This document shows, piece by piece, positions 1-8,028 of a DNA stretch of 20,747 nt. The notes beneath the pieces were generated by a model, which saw only the letters and a list, made by a program, of their open reading frames with translations, had not been told where the DNA came from and searched no databases. A program made the position numbers and the translations under genes. Each line of letters begins with the position of its first letter. Positions within the stretch are counted from its first letter, which is position 1. Source of the DNA: Pseudoxanthomonas suwonensis (lineage in GTDB: Bacteria; Pseudomonadota; Gammaproteobacteria; Xanthomonadales; Xanthomonadaceae). The DNA is taken from positions 1-20,747 of the forward strand of contig QFNC01000035.1 of the NCBI GenBank assembly GCA_003240695.1, written 5' to 3'.

Positions 1-1
1 G

Positions 2-124
2 GCCGCCAAGGCCCGGGCCAAAGGGTACGCCACCGACCAGACCCTCATCGCCATCAGTTATCTGCTGTGCGCCAGGCTGAAGCATCTGCCTCGCAATCCC
101 TGGCTCGCTCAGAAGACGACATGA
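2..124 (+). CDS. C-terminal fragment of an unidentified protein, possibly a transposase tail
   Basis: The window opens inside a reading frame that gives 40 residues and stops with TGA at 122-124. The peptide is basic (AAKARAKGYATDQ at its start) with a hydrophobic helix-like stretch (LIAISYLLCARLK) and an NPWLAQ near the end. A basic helix, then a hydrophobic helix, then a short tail with a Pro-Trp is reminiscent of the C-terminal end of IS110-type transposases, but the match is weak and the rest of the gene lies outside the window. Its position directly against the broken 3' end of the metallopeptidase-like pseudogene fits an insertion or rearrangement. It could equally be a chance open frame, since only 123 bases are visible. 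Confidence 0.3.
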   Translation, partial: AAKARAKGYATDQTLIAISYLLCARLKHLPRNPWLAQKTT

Positions 125-854
125 TCAGGACGTTCCACACGACACGGGACGGAGCCTATAAAAGGACTGAATGTCGGCCTCGTAGGCCGGATGGTTGAAC
201 CCATGCTGGATTTCATGGCCCAACACGAAGGTCATGTCCACCACGCCCGTGGCGTGGAACTGGCCTTGCGGCATGTCCAGGCTGGTCGGGGGCAGACTGA
301 TGATTTTGCTGTGGCCGTTGTAGGTACCGCCGGCCACGGTGCCCGACAGCGACGCCATCTCCTCCAGATGCATTCGGGGCGGACTGCTGCCGGGGTCCAC
401 AGTGCTGGCCGCCAGCTTGACCTGCTCGGCCAGCACGGGCGAGCCGTTCAGGGTGTCCTGCAGGTTGGCGACCATGTTCTGCGACAGCGGCTGGGTATTG
501 CCGGCAGCATCCACCCAAGTGGTGTGGGCATAACGCGCTGTCATGTCCTGCACGCGCAGGCTAGCAATCAGGTCGTTGCCCGGTGCCGAACCGGATGGCT
601 GGAAATCGCCCGGTGGCAACGTGACCACGCCGCTGGCCTTGTTATAGGTGCCAGCCAGGTTGGGAGTTGCACCAGCAGGCGGCAGGGCGAAACCGGTCAG
701 ATGGCCGGCAGCGGCATCGTCGTTCAGCCGTTGCAGCAGGACGGGCGTCTTGGGTGACGGCAGCGGCGAGTTGCGTGGCTTGATCGGGCGTGACGCCGTG
801 TTGCGCGGCGAATCGGGTCAGCGCTCCCTGCAGCTGGGGGTTGGGATCAGCCAT
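125..854 (-). pseudogene. Broken HExxH metallopeptidase-like gene (frameshifted and 3'-truncated), effector-like
   Basis: Reading begins at ATG 854 (MADPNPQLQGALTRFAAQHG) and is open for about 33 codons. The continuation then lies in another frame: from about position 755 downward the frame giving PVLLQRLNDDAAAGHL and then LAGTYNKASGVVTLPPGDF carries the rest. Removing one base near 752-757 joins the two frames smoothly (...VTQ-TPVLLQRL...), so a one-base insertion (or two-base loss) is the likely lesion. The downstream part ends in a zinc-protease signature, GHEIQHGF, with HEIQH encoded at 203-217. The frame then runs only about 11 unrelated-looking residues past FNHPAYEADIQSFY before its stop at 125. 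From memory, proteins with this N-terminal layout (short helical start, then VLGHE.QHGFNH) occur in Xanthomonas and Lysobacter, often as toxin-like or type IV-secreted proteins carrying a C-terminal XVIPCD domain. Here any such C-terminal domain is missing. The family assignment is inference; the frameshift and motif are seen. Confidence 0.6.
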
Positions 855-883
855 GGCATGTTCTTGTCGATCCTGTCGGGCGA

Positions 884-906
884 CATGGATGCCGGATGCA
901 TCCATG
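884..906. repeat. Perfect 9-bp inverted repeat (hairpin) between the S41 peptidase and the broken gene
   Basis: CATGGATGC and GCATCCATG flank a 5-base loop (CGGAT). It lies 76 bases after the S41 peptidase stop and about 30 bases upstream of the pseudogene start, both on the minus strand. There is no T-run after it on either strand, so it is not a classical intrinsic terminator. It could be a regulator site or a structure in the mRNA leader of the pseudogene. Confidence 0.4.
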
Positions 907-981
907 CTGGCTGCAGCATAGCAGGGACAGGTCAGGCGAGTTTTTGGCGCTGAGACATTCGGTGGCCTCAGCCCGGCAGCA

Positions 982-2400
982 TCACCCCCCCGCTGCCACC
1001 TTCTTCAACTCCGCAAGCGCGCTGTCGATGGGCGCATCGCCATCCAGCACGTCGCCGGCGGTCACGCCGGGTTGGCCTTCCATGTCGCCGCGCAGATGGC
1101 CGGGCAGCGTGGCCTCGGACAGGCGGCCGTTGGGGCGTGCTCCCTCGGTTTGCTGCACGGGGGCGGGATGCAGCAGCACGTCGGGCTGGATGCCGCTGGC
1201 CTGGATCGATTTTCCGCTGGGCGTGTAGTACCGCGCCGTGGTCAGCTTGACGGAGTCCCCGTTGTCCAGCGGCAGCACGGTCTGCACCGAGCCCTTGCCG
1301 AAGGTGCGGCTGCCGACCACGCGGGCACGATTGTTGTCGCGCAGGGCGCCGGCCAGCACTTCCGAGGCGCTGGCCGATCCGGCATCCACCAGCACCACCA
1401 CCGGCGCGCCGTCGAGAATGTCGCCGGGCGTGGCGGCGAATTCGGCATCGCTCACCGCCAGGCGACCCTTGGTGCTGACGATCTTGCCACGGGGCAGCAG
1501 ATCGTCGGCGATCTGCACCGCGGAGGTGAGCAGTCCGCCGGGATTGCTGCGCAGGTCGATCAACACGCCGCGCAAGCGGCCGCCGGCCTTGGTTTTCAGG
1601 TCGGCCACGGCGCGTTCGAATGCCGCCGCGGTATCCACCTGGAACTGGCTGATGCGCAGGTAACCGTACCCCGGTTCCAGCATGCGATGGCGCACGCTGG
1701 CGATGCGGATCACCTCGCGCTGCACGCTGACATCGAACGGCTTGGCGGTGCCGTCGCGGACGATGGTCAGTACCACGGTGCTGCCGGGCGCACCGCGCAG
1801 GTTTTCGCCGCCCTCGTCGCCCTTGCTCAGACTCTTGCCGTCGATTGCGATCACCACATCGCCGGAACGCAGTCCGGCACGCGCGGCCGGGGTGTCGTCC
1901 ACCGGCGCGATAATCTTCACCGTGCCGTCGGGCTGTTCCATCACTTCCACGCCGATGCCACCGTAGCTGCCGCTGGCGCCCTCTTCGAAGGCGGCGGCCG
2001 CATCGCGTTCCAGGTAGGCGCTGTGCGGATCCAGATCCAGCAGCAGGCCCTTCACTGCCGAACGCATCAGGGCCTCGTCCTTGACATCATCCACATAGCC
2101 TTCACGCACCGCATTGAACACGGCCACCAGCCGGCGGATTTCCCCCAGCGGCACGGTATTGGTGCGGTTTTCGGCGGCATCCGGATCGTCGCTGGCGGCC
2201 ACTTCGGCGGCCTTGCCGGTTTCGCCATGCTCATCCGCATCCGGCTTGGCATCGTCGGCACTCTCTGCATCGGCGGGAGCCGGTTGCGCTGGCGTCGGCG
2301 GTGGCGCGGGCGGCGCCGGCTGCTGCGCCTGTGCCGGACTGCCGCCCAGACACAGCAGGCAGGCAGCGGCCAACACGGTGATGCGGATGCGATGCGGCAT
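982..2400 (-). CDS. Carboxy-terminal-processing S41 family peptidase (CtpA/Prc-like) with PDZ domain
   Basis: A periplasmic serine protease that would trim or degrade envelope proteins, such as cell-wall hydrolases. The ATG at 2400 is chosen because GGAG lies 6 bases before it; a TTG four codons upstream is in frame but has no such site. The order is: signal peptide (about residues 1-25, ending AQA), a Pro/Ala-rich then acidic linker to about residue 80, helical region, PDZ domain (about 145-225, starting GGIGVEV), then the S41 core. The catalytic serine is in GSASASE (S344) and the lysine in FGKGSVQ (K369), 25 residues apart as in the family; SNPGG at about 285-289 is also typical. The 472-residue length is usual. 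It is the third gene of the gpmI-envC unit, about 80 bases after envC, so it is probably co-transcribed with an amidase activator. In other Proteobacteria, CtpA-type proteases control endopeptidases. The exact target here is not shown. Confidence 0.93.
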   Translation of the reverse strand: MPHRIRITVLAAACLLCLGGSPAQAQQPAPPAPPPTPAQPAPADAESADDAKPDADEHGETGKAAEVAASDDPDAAENRTNTVPLGEIRRLVAVFNAVREGYVDDVKDEALMRSAVKGLLLDLDPHSAYLERDAAAAFEEGASGSYGGIGVEVMEQPDGTVKIIAPVDDTPAARAGLRSGDVVIAIDGKSLSKGDEGGENLRGAPGSTVVLTIVRDGTAKPFDVSVQREVIRIASVRHRMLEPGYGYLRISQFQVDTAAAFERAVADLKTKAGGRLRGVLIDLRSNPGGLLTSAVQIADDLLPRGKIVSTKGRLAVSDAEFAATPGDILDGAPVVVLVDAGSASASEVLAGALRDNNRARVVGSRTFGKGSVQTVLPLDNGDSVKLTTARYYTPSGKSIQASGIQPDVLLHPAPVQQTEGARPNGRLSEATLPGHLRGDMEGQPGVTAGDVLDGDAPIDSALAELKKVAAGG

Positions 2401-2479
2401 GAATGGCTCCAAGCGGTGCCCCCCGCCAGTGCGGAGGAAGGCTCCGATTATGCCCGGACCCGGACTGAATGCCGCGCCA

Positions 2480-3724
2480 TCAACGCGCGGCCGACAGCCA
2501 GCTGGCCGGATTGACCGGCTGGCCGTTGCGGCGCAGTTCGAAATACAGCGCCGGCCGCCCCTGCCCGCCGGAATTGCCCACGCTGGCCAGCGGATCGCCG
2601 CGTTTCACGTCGCTGCCCACCTCGCGCAGCAGGGCATCGTTGTGCGCGTACAGGCTGAGATAGCCGCCGCCGTGATCGACGATGCAGATCAGGCCGTAAC
2701 CGTTCATCCATTCGGAAAACACCACCTTGCCGTTGGCAACCGCGCGCACCGGCGTGCCAGCGCTGGCGGCGATCAGCAGGCCGCTGCTCTTGCGGCCGTC
2801 GGGCAAGGTGCCGCCGAAACCGGCCAGCAGCGATCCCGACAGCGGCCAGCCCAGCCCGCCCACACGCACCGGCTGCGCATTGGCCACCACCGGCGGCTTG
2901 GGTCGGCTGCTGCCCGATTTGCCAGCCGTGGAACCGGTGGATCGGGTTGTGGATGCCGCTTTGTCCGCCGCCGCCTGCCGCCGCGCTGCGGCACGGCGCT
3001 CGGCTTCGGCACGACGGGCGGCGGCGCGCAGCTGCGCCAGCACCTGCTCCAGCGCCCTGGCATCGCGGCCCAGTGCCTGTTCGCGCGACTGCTTGTCCTT
3101 GAACTGCGTGTCCAGCCGGGCCACCGCCTCGGCACGCGATTTGCGATCGTTTTCCAACTGCGTGATCTGCTGCTGCTGCCGGCTGCGCGCCGCCACCAGC
3201 GTGTTGCGGGCCTGCGCGATCTGCGCCTCCACCGTGTCCAGCGTTGCCAGTTCGCTGCGCAACGTGGCGATGCGCACGGCGCGGTCGCGCTGCAGATAGC
3301 GGTGGTAGGCCAGTATGCGGTTGGCATCGGCCACGCTGTCCTGCGACAACGCCAGTTTCAGCGGCGCGGCTTCACCCACGCTGTAGGCGGCGCGCAGCAG
3401 CTGAGCCAGTTCCTCACGCTGCCGACCCAGGGTCGCCGACAGTCCCTCACGTTGCCGTTGCAGCCGCTGCAGGGCCTGCTGCTGTTCGACCAGCTGCGCT
3501 TCGGTCTCGCGCAGCGCACGGGTGGACGCGCCGACACGTTCGTCGGCGGCACGCACTTCGCGGCTGGCCGCACCGCGCTGGCCTTCGATGCGGCGGCGCT
3601 CGGCAGCCACCTGCTTCAACTCCTGGCGCACTCTGTCCAGCTTGCGTTGGGTGTCGCGGCTGCCTTGGGCATGCGCGACCAGCGCCACGCCCAGCAGCAA
3701 CACCACCAGCAGCCGTCGTGGCAT
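2480..3724 (-). CDS. envC: Murein hydrolase activator EnvC (coiled coil plus degenerate LytM domain)
   Basis: EnvC acts in the periplasm at the division site, where FtsEX recruits it and it switches on AmiA/AmiB amidases to split septal peptidoglycan. Residues 1-19 form a signal peptide (LLVVLLLGVALVAHA). A long charged coiled coil rich in Q, R and E follows to about residue 250, then a Ser/Thr/Lys linker, then a LytM (M23-like) domain from about 290 to 410. The M23 zinc ligands are mostly gone: the usual HxxxD segment reads SSGLL, and the usual HLHFE reads ALYFE, while YAH remains. That is what an activator without its own enzymatic activity should look like. ATG at 3724 shares its A with the TGA of gpmI; a GTG one codon upstream is also possible. 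Translational coupling to gpmI is therefore likely. The length of 414 residues is normal. Confidence 0.93.
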   Translation of the reverse strand: MPRRLLVVLLLGVALVAHAQGSRDTQRKLDRVRQELKQVAAERRRIEGQRGAASREVRAADERVGASTRALRETEAQLVEQQQALQRLQRQREGLSATLGRQREELAQLLRAAYSVGEAAPLKLALSQDSVADANRILAYHRYLQRDRAVRIATLRSELATLDTVEAQIAQARNTLVAARSRQQQQITQLENDRKSRAEAVARLDTQFKDKQSREQALGRDARALEQVLAQLRAAARRAEAERRAAARRQAAADKAASTTRSTGSTAGKSGSSRPKPPVVANAQPVRVGGLGWPLSGSLLAGFGGTLPDGRKSSGLLIAASAGTPVRAVANGKVVFSEWMNGYGLICIVDHGGGYLSLYAHNDALLREVGSDVKRGDPLASVGNSGGQGRPALYFELRRNGQPVNPASWLSAAR

Positions 3725-5262
3725 CACGCCAGCAGGCTCCGCCCGGTCATCTCGGCCGGCTGCGGCAGCTCCAGCAGCTCCAGCAGGGTCGGGGCCACAT
3801 CGCGCAGGGCACCGCCGCTGCGTAGCCGCGCATCCGCGCGTTCACCGACATAGACCAGCGGCACCGGCCCCACCGTGTGCGCGGTGTGCGGCTGGCCGGT
3901 CTGCGCATCGCGCATCAGCTCCAGATTGCCGTGGTCGGCGGTGATCAGCAGCGCACCATGCACCGCACGCACCGCCGCAGCCACGGCACCGATGGCGACA
4001 TCCACCGCTTCGGCGGCGCGGATGGCGGCCTGCAGGTTGCCGGTGTGGCCCACCATGTCCGGATTGGCGATGTTGCACACGATCAGGTCGAAACGCTGCT
4101 GCGCGATGGCATCGACCAGCCGCTCGGTGAGCTGCGGACAGCTCATCTCCGGTTGCAGGTCGTAGGTGGCCACCTTGGGGCTGGGAATCAGGATGCGCTG
4201 CTCGCCGGGGTATTCGGCCTCGCGGCCGCCGCTGAAGAAGAAGGTGACGTGTGCGTATTTCTCGGTTTCGGCGATGCGCAGCTGGGTCAGGCCGGCGTCG
4301 GCGACGATCTCGCCCAGCGTGTGCCGCAGATCGTCCGGGGCGAAGGCCACCGGGGCCGGCAGGCGCGCGTCGTATTCGGTCATGCAGGTGAACCGTGACA
4401 GCGCCGGTCGCCGCGCGGCGAATCCGTCGAAATCCGGCGCCGCGAAAGCCGCCGCCAGCTGGCGGGCGCGATCGGCACGGAAGTTCAGGAACAGCACCGC
4501 ATCGCCATCGGCCATCGGCTGGGCAGCGCCGATCACGGTGGGCTGCACGAATTCGTCGGTTTCGCCACGCGCATACGCCTGCTGCAGCGCCTCGATCGCG
4601 GTGGCGGCATGGCATGGCGATGCGGCTTCGACCATCGCCTCCCAGCCGCGCTGCACCCGGTCCCAGCGCCGGTCGCGGTCCATGGCGAAATAACGACCGC
4701 CGATGCTGGCGATGCGCGCGTTGCCCAGTTGGCTGCACAGCGCCTGCAACGCCTGCAGACTGGGCTCGGCCGACTGCGGCGGGGTGTCGCGGCCGTCCAG
4801 CAGCGCGTGCACGGCCACCTGCGGCACCTGTTGCGCGTGTGCCAGTCGCAGCATCGCGAACAGATGGTTTTCATGACTGTGCACGCCACCGGACGACAGC
4901 AGGCCGATCAGGTGCAGCGTGCCGCCGTGTGTGCGGGCCGCGGCGCAGGCAGCCAACAATTCCGGGTTGGCGAAAAAACTGCCATCGTCGATGGCGGCAT
5001 CGATGCGGGTCAGGTCCTGGTACACGATGCGGCCCGCGCCCAGGTTCATGTGCCCGACTTCGGAATTGCCCATCTGCCCGTCGGGCAGGCCGACATGGCG
5101 GCCTTCGGTGTGGATCAGCGTGTGCGGACAGGTCGCCAGCAGACGGCGCCAATGCGGCAGCTGCGCCTGCGCCAGCGCGTTGTCGGCCGGGTCATCGCGA
5201 TGCCCCCAGCCATCGAGAATCAGCAACACCACGGGTTTGGGGCGGGAAACGGTTGGAACCAT
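3724..5262 (-). CDS. gpmI: 2,3-bisphosphoglycerate-independent phosphoglycerate mutase
   Basis: This cytoplasmic enzyme interconverts 3- and 2-phosphoglycerate in glycolysis and gluconeogenesis using two manganese ions and a phosphoserine intermediate. The alkaline-phosphatase-like metal motifs are present: LLILDGWG (D17), the nucleophile Ser67 in GQMGNSEVGH, NPDMVGHTGN, and TADHGNLE near the C-terminus. The inserted phosphotransferase domain contains SSGGVHSHENH and DGRDTPP, both characteristic. The frame is open further upstream to 5325, but the ATG at 5262 (MVPTVSRPKPVVLLILDGWG) places the first metal motif where the family has it and gives 512 residues, the usual size. It leads the gpmI-envC-S41 peptidase unit, its TGA overlapping the envC ATG by one base. 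A glycolytic gene heading a division/cell-wall operon is a known arrangement in gammaproteobacteria. Confidence 0.97.
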   Translation of the reverse strand: MVPTVSRPKPVVLLILDGWGHRDDPADNALAQAQLPHWRRLLATCPHTLIHTEGRHVGLPDGQMGNSEVGHMNLGAGRIVYQDLTRIDAAIDDGSFFANPELLAACAAARTHGGTLHLIGLLSSGGVHSHENHLFAMLRLAHAQQVPQVAVHALLDGRDTPPQSAEPSLQALQALCSQLGNARIASIGGRYFAMDRDRRWDRVQRGWEAMVEAASPCHAATAIEALQQAYARGETDEFVQPTVIGAAQPMADGDAVLFLNFRADRARQLAAAFAAPDFDGFAARRPALSRFTCMTEYDARLPAPVAFAPDDLRHTLGEIVADAGLTQLRIAETEKYAHVTFFFSGGREAEYPGEQRILIPSPKVATYDLQPEMSCPQLTERLVDAIAQQRFDLIVCNIANPDMVGHTGNLQAAIRAAEAVDVAIGAVAAAVRAVHGALLITADHGNLELMRDAQTGQPHTAHTVGPVPLVYVGERADARLRSGGALRDVAPTLLELLELPQPAEMTGRSLLA

Positions 5263-5312
5263 GCGAATGACCCCGTGACTTCCAGCAGGTGCGAATGGAT
5301 GGGACTGTCGGC

Positions 5313-5318
5313 ATTGTA
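5313..5318 (-). promoter_or_regulatory. Possible -10 element for gpmI
   Basis: On the minus strand the hexamer TACAAT (one mismatch to TATAAT) sits 51 bases before the gpmI ATG in the divergent gap of about 95 bases. A TTGATG lies upstream, but at a spacing of 20, longer than the usual 16-18. No better -35 was found, so the promoter is only a candidate. Confidence 0.35.
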
Positions 5319-5357
5319 GTGCCACCCTTCCCGGACCCCATCAAACCGGATCATGTC

Positions 5358-6149
5358 ATGCAGCCATTCAGCATCGGCGTGCTGGCCGCCGCATTGGCAC
5401 TGGCCACGGCACCTGCCACCGCCGGCGAGGCCATCGGCCGCATCAGCGACGACATCGCCATCACCGCCAACCAGACTGCGGGCGCTCTGAGCACGGTCAG
5501 CGGGGACATCCATCTGCAGGCCAAGGCACACTCGCGCAGTCTGACCACCGTCAGCGGCGATGTGCGCCTGGCCGACGGTGCCGTTGCCGGCAATGCGACC
5601 ACGGTCAGCGGCGATGTCGACGGCGGCCAGGGCGTGCAATTGAAGGACGTGGAAACCGTCAGCGGCGACGTGGAGCTGGGCCATCAGGCCCGGACCGGCG
5701 CCATCACCACGGTCAGCGGCGACGTGCGCGTGGGCACCGACAGCCATCTCGCTGCAGTGCAGACCGTCAGCGGCGACGTGTTCGTGGATCGCCGCGGCCA
5801 GGTCGCCCGCGGCATCGACACGGTGAGCGGTGCGGTGGGACTGGTCGGCAGCCGGGTGGGCGGGGATGTGGTCACGGTCACCGGCAATGTCACCGTGGGC
5901 GTCGGCTCGCACGTGCGCGGTGGCATGCGGGTGCGCAAGCCGAACCAGACCAGCGGCGGCTCGATGATCAACATCGGATTGAAACCGGTTCCGCCGCGCA
6001 TCGTCATCGGTCCGCAGGCGGTGGTGGACGGCGCGCTGGTGTTCGAGCATCCGGTCAAGCTGTACGTGCACCGCACGGCGCGCACCGGTGCCATCCACGG
6101 TGCCACCGCCATCGCCTTCGACACCCCCACCCCGCCACGCGATCCCTGA
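5358..6149 (+). CDS. Secreted repeat protein with 18-residue TVSGD repeats, probable beta-solenoid
   Basis: I do not know a named function. ATG 5358 is used because it gives a clean signal peptide (MQPFSIGVLAAALALATAPATAG); the frame is open to 5289 without a signal. The mature part carries TVSGD at residues 46, 64, 82, 100, 118 and 136, exactly 18 apart, then weaker copies TVSGA at 155 and TVTGN at 173. Short beta-forming repeats like this usually build a stacked beta-helix, as in bactofilins and DUF4097-type proteins. The C-terminal part (about 195-260, PPRIVIGPQAVVDGALVFEH... then GATAIAFD) looks like the capping region of similar gammaproteobacterial proteins, from memory. It is expected in the periplasm or at the outer membrane; there is no lipobox. 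It diverges from gpmI and is followed 45 bases later by the M28 lipoprotein, so the two may be co-transcribed. Confidence 0.8.
   Translation: MQPFSIGVLAAALALATAPATAGEAIGRISDDIAITANQTAGALSTVSGDIHLQAKAHSRSLTTVSGDVRLADGAVAGNATTVSGDVDGGQGVQLKDVETVSGDVELGHQARTGAITTVSGDVRVGTDSHLAAVQTVSGDVFVDRRGQVARGIDTVSGAVGLVGSRVGGDVVTVTGNVTVGVGSHVRGGMRVRKPNQTSGGSMINIGLKPVPPRIVIGPQAVVDGALVFEHPVKLYVHRTARTGAIHGATAIAFDTPTPPRDP
5496..5884 (+). repeat. 54-bp tandem repeat inside the TVSGD protein gene
   Basis: The core GTCAGCGG begins at 5496, 5550, 5604, 5658, 5712 and 5766, a strict period of 54 bases. A diverged copy GTGAGCGG follows at 5823 (57 bases on) and GTCACCGG at 5877 (54 on). The core is much better conserved than the DNA between the copies. 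This fits protein-level constraint on a solenoid turn rather than a very recent DNA expansion. Confidence 0.9.
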
Positions 6150-6194
6150 TTCCGGCGTACCATCCGGTGTTCCATCCTGATGCGGAGTATCCCG

Positions 6195-7994
6195 ATGCGG
6201 GCTGTGCTGCTTCCTGTCCTGGGTCTTGCGGTGGCGCTTGGCGCCTGCAGCCGCGCGCCCACGCCCGAACCGGTGCCGGTGGGCAATCCGGTGGCGCAGG
6301 CGCCCGCGGCGGCACATGCGTTCAGCGGCGACATCACCGAGGCCGATTTCCTGGAGCGGGTGCAGCGGCTGTCCGCCGACGACTTCGCCGGACGCGCACC
6401 GGGCACCGACGGCGAGGCGAAAGCGGTGGAATACATCCGCCAGCAGTTCGAGCTGGCCGGCCTGCAGCCGGGCAACCACGGCGAGTGGTTCCAGACCGTG
6501 CCGATGGTGGAAACCACCGCCGACCCGGCCACGGTGCTGAACATCACTGCCGGCGGCAAGCCGCATGCGCTGGCGTTCGGGCAGGACATGGTGATCGGCA
6601 CGCGCACCGGTCGGCCGCAGGTGGACGTGGCCGACAGCGCGCTGGTCTTCGTCGGCTACGGGGTGGATGCACCCGAACGCGGCTGGAACGACTACGCCGG
6701 CCTGGACGTGAAAGGCAAGACGGTGGTGATGCTGGTCAACGATCCCGGCTTCCATGCCGGTGATGCCAGCCTGTTCGACGGCAAGCGCATGACCTACTAC
6801 GGTCGCTGGACCTACAAGTTCGAGGAAGCTGCGCGCAAGGGCGCGGCCGCCGCGCTGATCGTGCACGACAGCGAAGGTGCCTCGTATGGCTGGGACGTGG
6901 TGAAGAACTCCTGGTCCGGCGCCCAGTACGACCTGCCCCCGGCCGACGATCCCGATCCGCGCCTGCCCGCGCAGGGTTGGATCACCGGCGATGTGGCCAA
7001 CCGCCTGTTCGCCGATGCCGGGCTTGACTTCGCCCAACTGCGTGCCGCTGCCGGCAAGCCCGGCTTCAAGCCGGTGCCGATGAACGCCAAACTGTCGCTC
7101 AGCCTGAAAAGCACCACCGCGCAGAAGTCATCGCGCAACGTGATCGGTGTGCTGCCGGGCAGCGAGGCGCCCGACGAAACCGTGGTGTACATGGCGCACT
7201 GGGACCACCTGGGCCAGCACGAGGGCGCCGATCCTGCCCACAGCGGGGGCGAGAACATCTACAACGGCGCGGTGGACAACGCCACCGGCGTGGCCGGCAT
7301 CATCGAGATCGCCGAACACTTCAAGGCCACCGGCGCACCCAAGCGCTCGCTGGTGTTCCTGGCGATGACGCTGGAGGAATCCGGCCTGCTGGGTTCGAAA
7401 TACTACGTGGCCCATCCAGCCTACCCGCTGGCCAAAACCGTGGCGGTGATCAACCTCGACGCCATGCCGGTGGGCGGCAAGGCGAAAGACATCACCGTGA
7501 TCGGCAAGGGCAATTCGCAGCTGGAAGACCTGCTGGCCGAACAGGCGAAAGCGCAAAACCGCGTGCTGAGCGAGGAAGCCACGCCTCAGGACGGTTTCTA
7601 TTTCCGTTCCGACCACTTCAATTTCGCCAAGGCCGGCGTGCCGGCGCTGTACGCCAAGGGCGGCGCCGACCTCCTGGATGGCGGCATCGAAGCCGGCAAT
7701 GCTGCGGCAGCGCTGTACCGCGACAACCACTACCACAAGCCCAGCGACCAGTACGACCCGAGCTGGTGGAAGCTGGATGGCGTGATCCAGGACCTGCAGG
7801 CGCTGTACGGCGTGGGTCGCGCGGTGGCCGATGGGGGACAGTGGCCGAACTGGTACGAGGGCAATCCGTTCCGCGCCGCGCGTGACGCGTTGCTGGCGCA
7901 GCAGCCTGCAGCCGCACCACCCGCCACGCCGGCAGCTGCACGGCCTGCCGAAGCGCCAGCACCCGATGCGCAGCCGGCGCAACCGCAGCCGTGA
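6195..7994 (+). CDS. M28 family zinc aminopeptidase, lipoprotein, with PA domain
   Basis: A predicted two-zinc exopeptidase anchored in the envelope that would release N-terminal residues from peptides. ATG 6195 is preferred over one five codons upstream because GGAG lies 8 bases before it. A lipobox (AVALGAC) places the lipid-bearing cysteine at residue 18. A protease-associated (PA) region lies between about residues 105 and 290, and the M28 core follows. The zinc and catalytic residues are visible: H335 in HWDHLG, D361 in GAVDNATG, the E394-E395 pair in LEESG, D422 in NLDAMP and H474 in SDHFNF. The protein is 599 residues and ends in a Pro/Ala-rich tail (last 40 residues or so), unusual for the catalytic core and perhaps a linker to the wall. 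Relatives in Xanthomonadaceae are annotated as M28 peptidases. Substrate specificity cannot be told from the sequence. Confidence 0.93.
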   Translation: MRAVLLPVLGLAVALGACSRAPTPEPVPVGNPVAQAPAAAHAFSGDITEADFLERVQRLSADDFAGRAPGTDGEAKAVEYIRQQFELAGLQPGNHGEWFQTVPMVETTADPATVLNITAGGKPHALAFGQDMVIGTRTGRPQVDVADSALVFVGYGVDAPERGWNDYAGLDVKGKTVVMLVNDPGFHAGDASLFDGKRMTYYGRWTYKFEEAARKGAAAALIVHDSEGASYGWDVVKNSWSGAQYDLPPADDPDPRLPAQGWITGDVANRLFADAGLDFAQLRAAAGKPGFKPVPMNAKLSLSLKSTTAQKSSRNVIGVLPGSEAPDETVVYMAHWDHLGQHEGADPAHSGGENIYNGAVDNATGVAGIIEIAEHFKATGAPKRSLVFLAMTLEESGLLGSKYYVAHPAYPLAKTVAVINLDAMPVGGKAKDITVIGKGNSQLEDLLAEQAKAQNRVLSEEATPQDGFYFRSDHFNFAKAGVPALYAKGGADLLDGGIEAGNAAAALYRDNHYHKPSDQYDPSWWKLDGVIQDLQALYGVGRAVADGGQWPNWYEGNPFRAARDALLAQQPAAAPPATPAAARPAEAPAPDAQPAQPQP

Positions 7995-8028
7995 AGCACG
8001 TCCATTCCATGCCGATGCGAGCATCCCC

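Noticed and set aside
949..972. GCTGAG/CTCAGC inverted repeat near the ctpA stop as an intrinsic terminator
   Set aside because: The stem is only 6 bp with a 12-base loop, and the nearby run of five T lies on the wrong strand for the minus-strand transcript.
2114..3853. Long plus-strand open frame opposite envC and ctpA
   Set aside because: It is Arg/Ala/Gln-rich with no signal, fold or motif and lies wholly over genes with clear family motifs on the minus strand. It is a product of GC-rich codon bias.
5220..7037. Minus-strand open frame opposite the TVSGD gene and M28 gene
   Set aside because: Its repetitive HVHVAADG-type pattern is simply the antisense reading of the 54-bp repeat.
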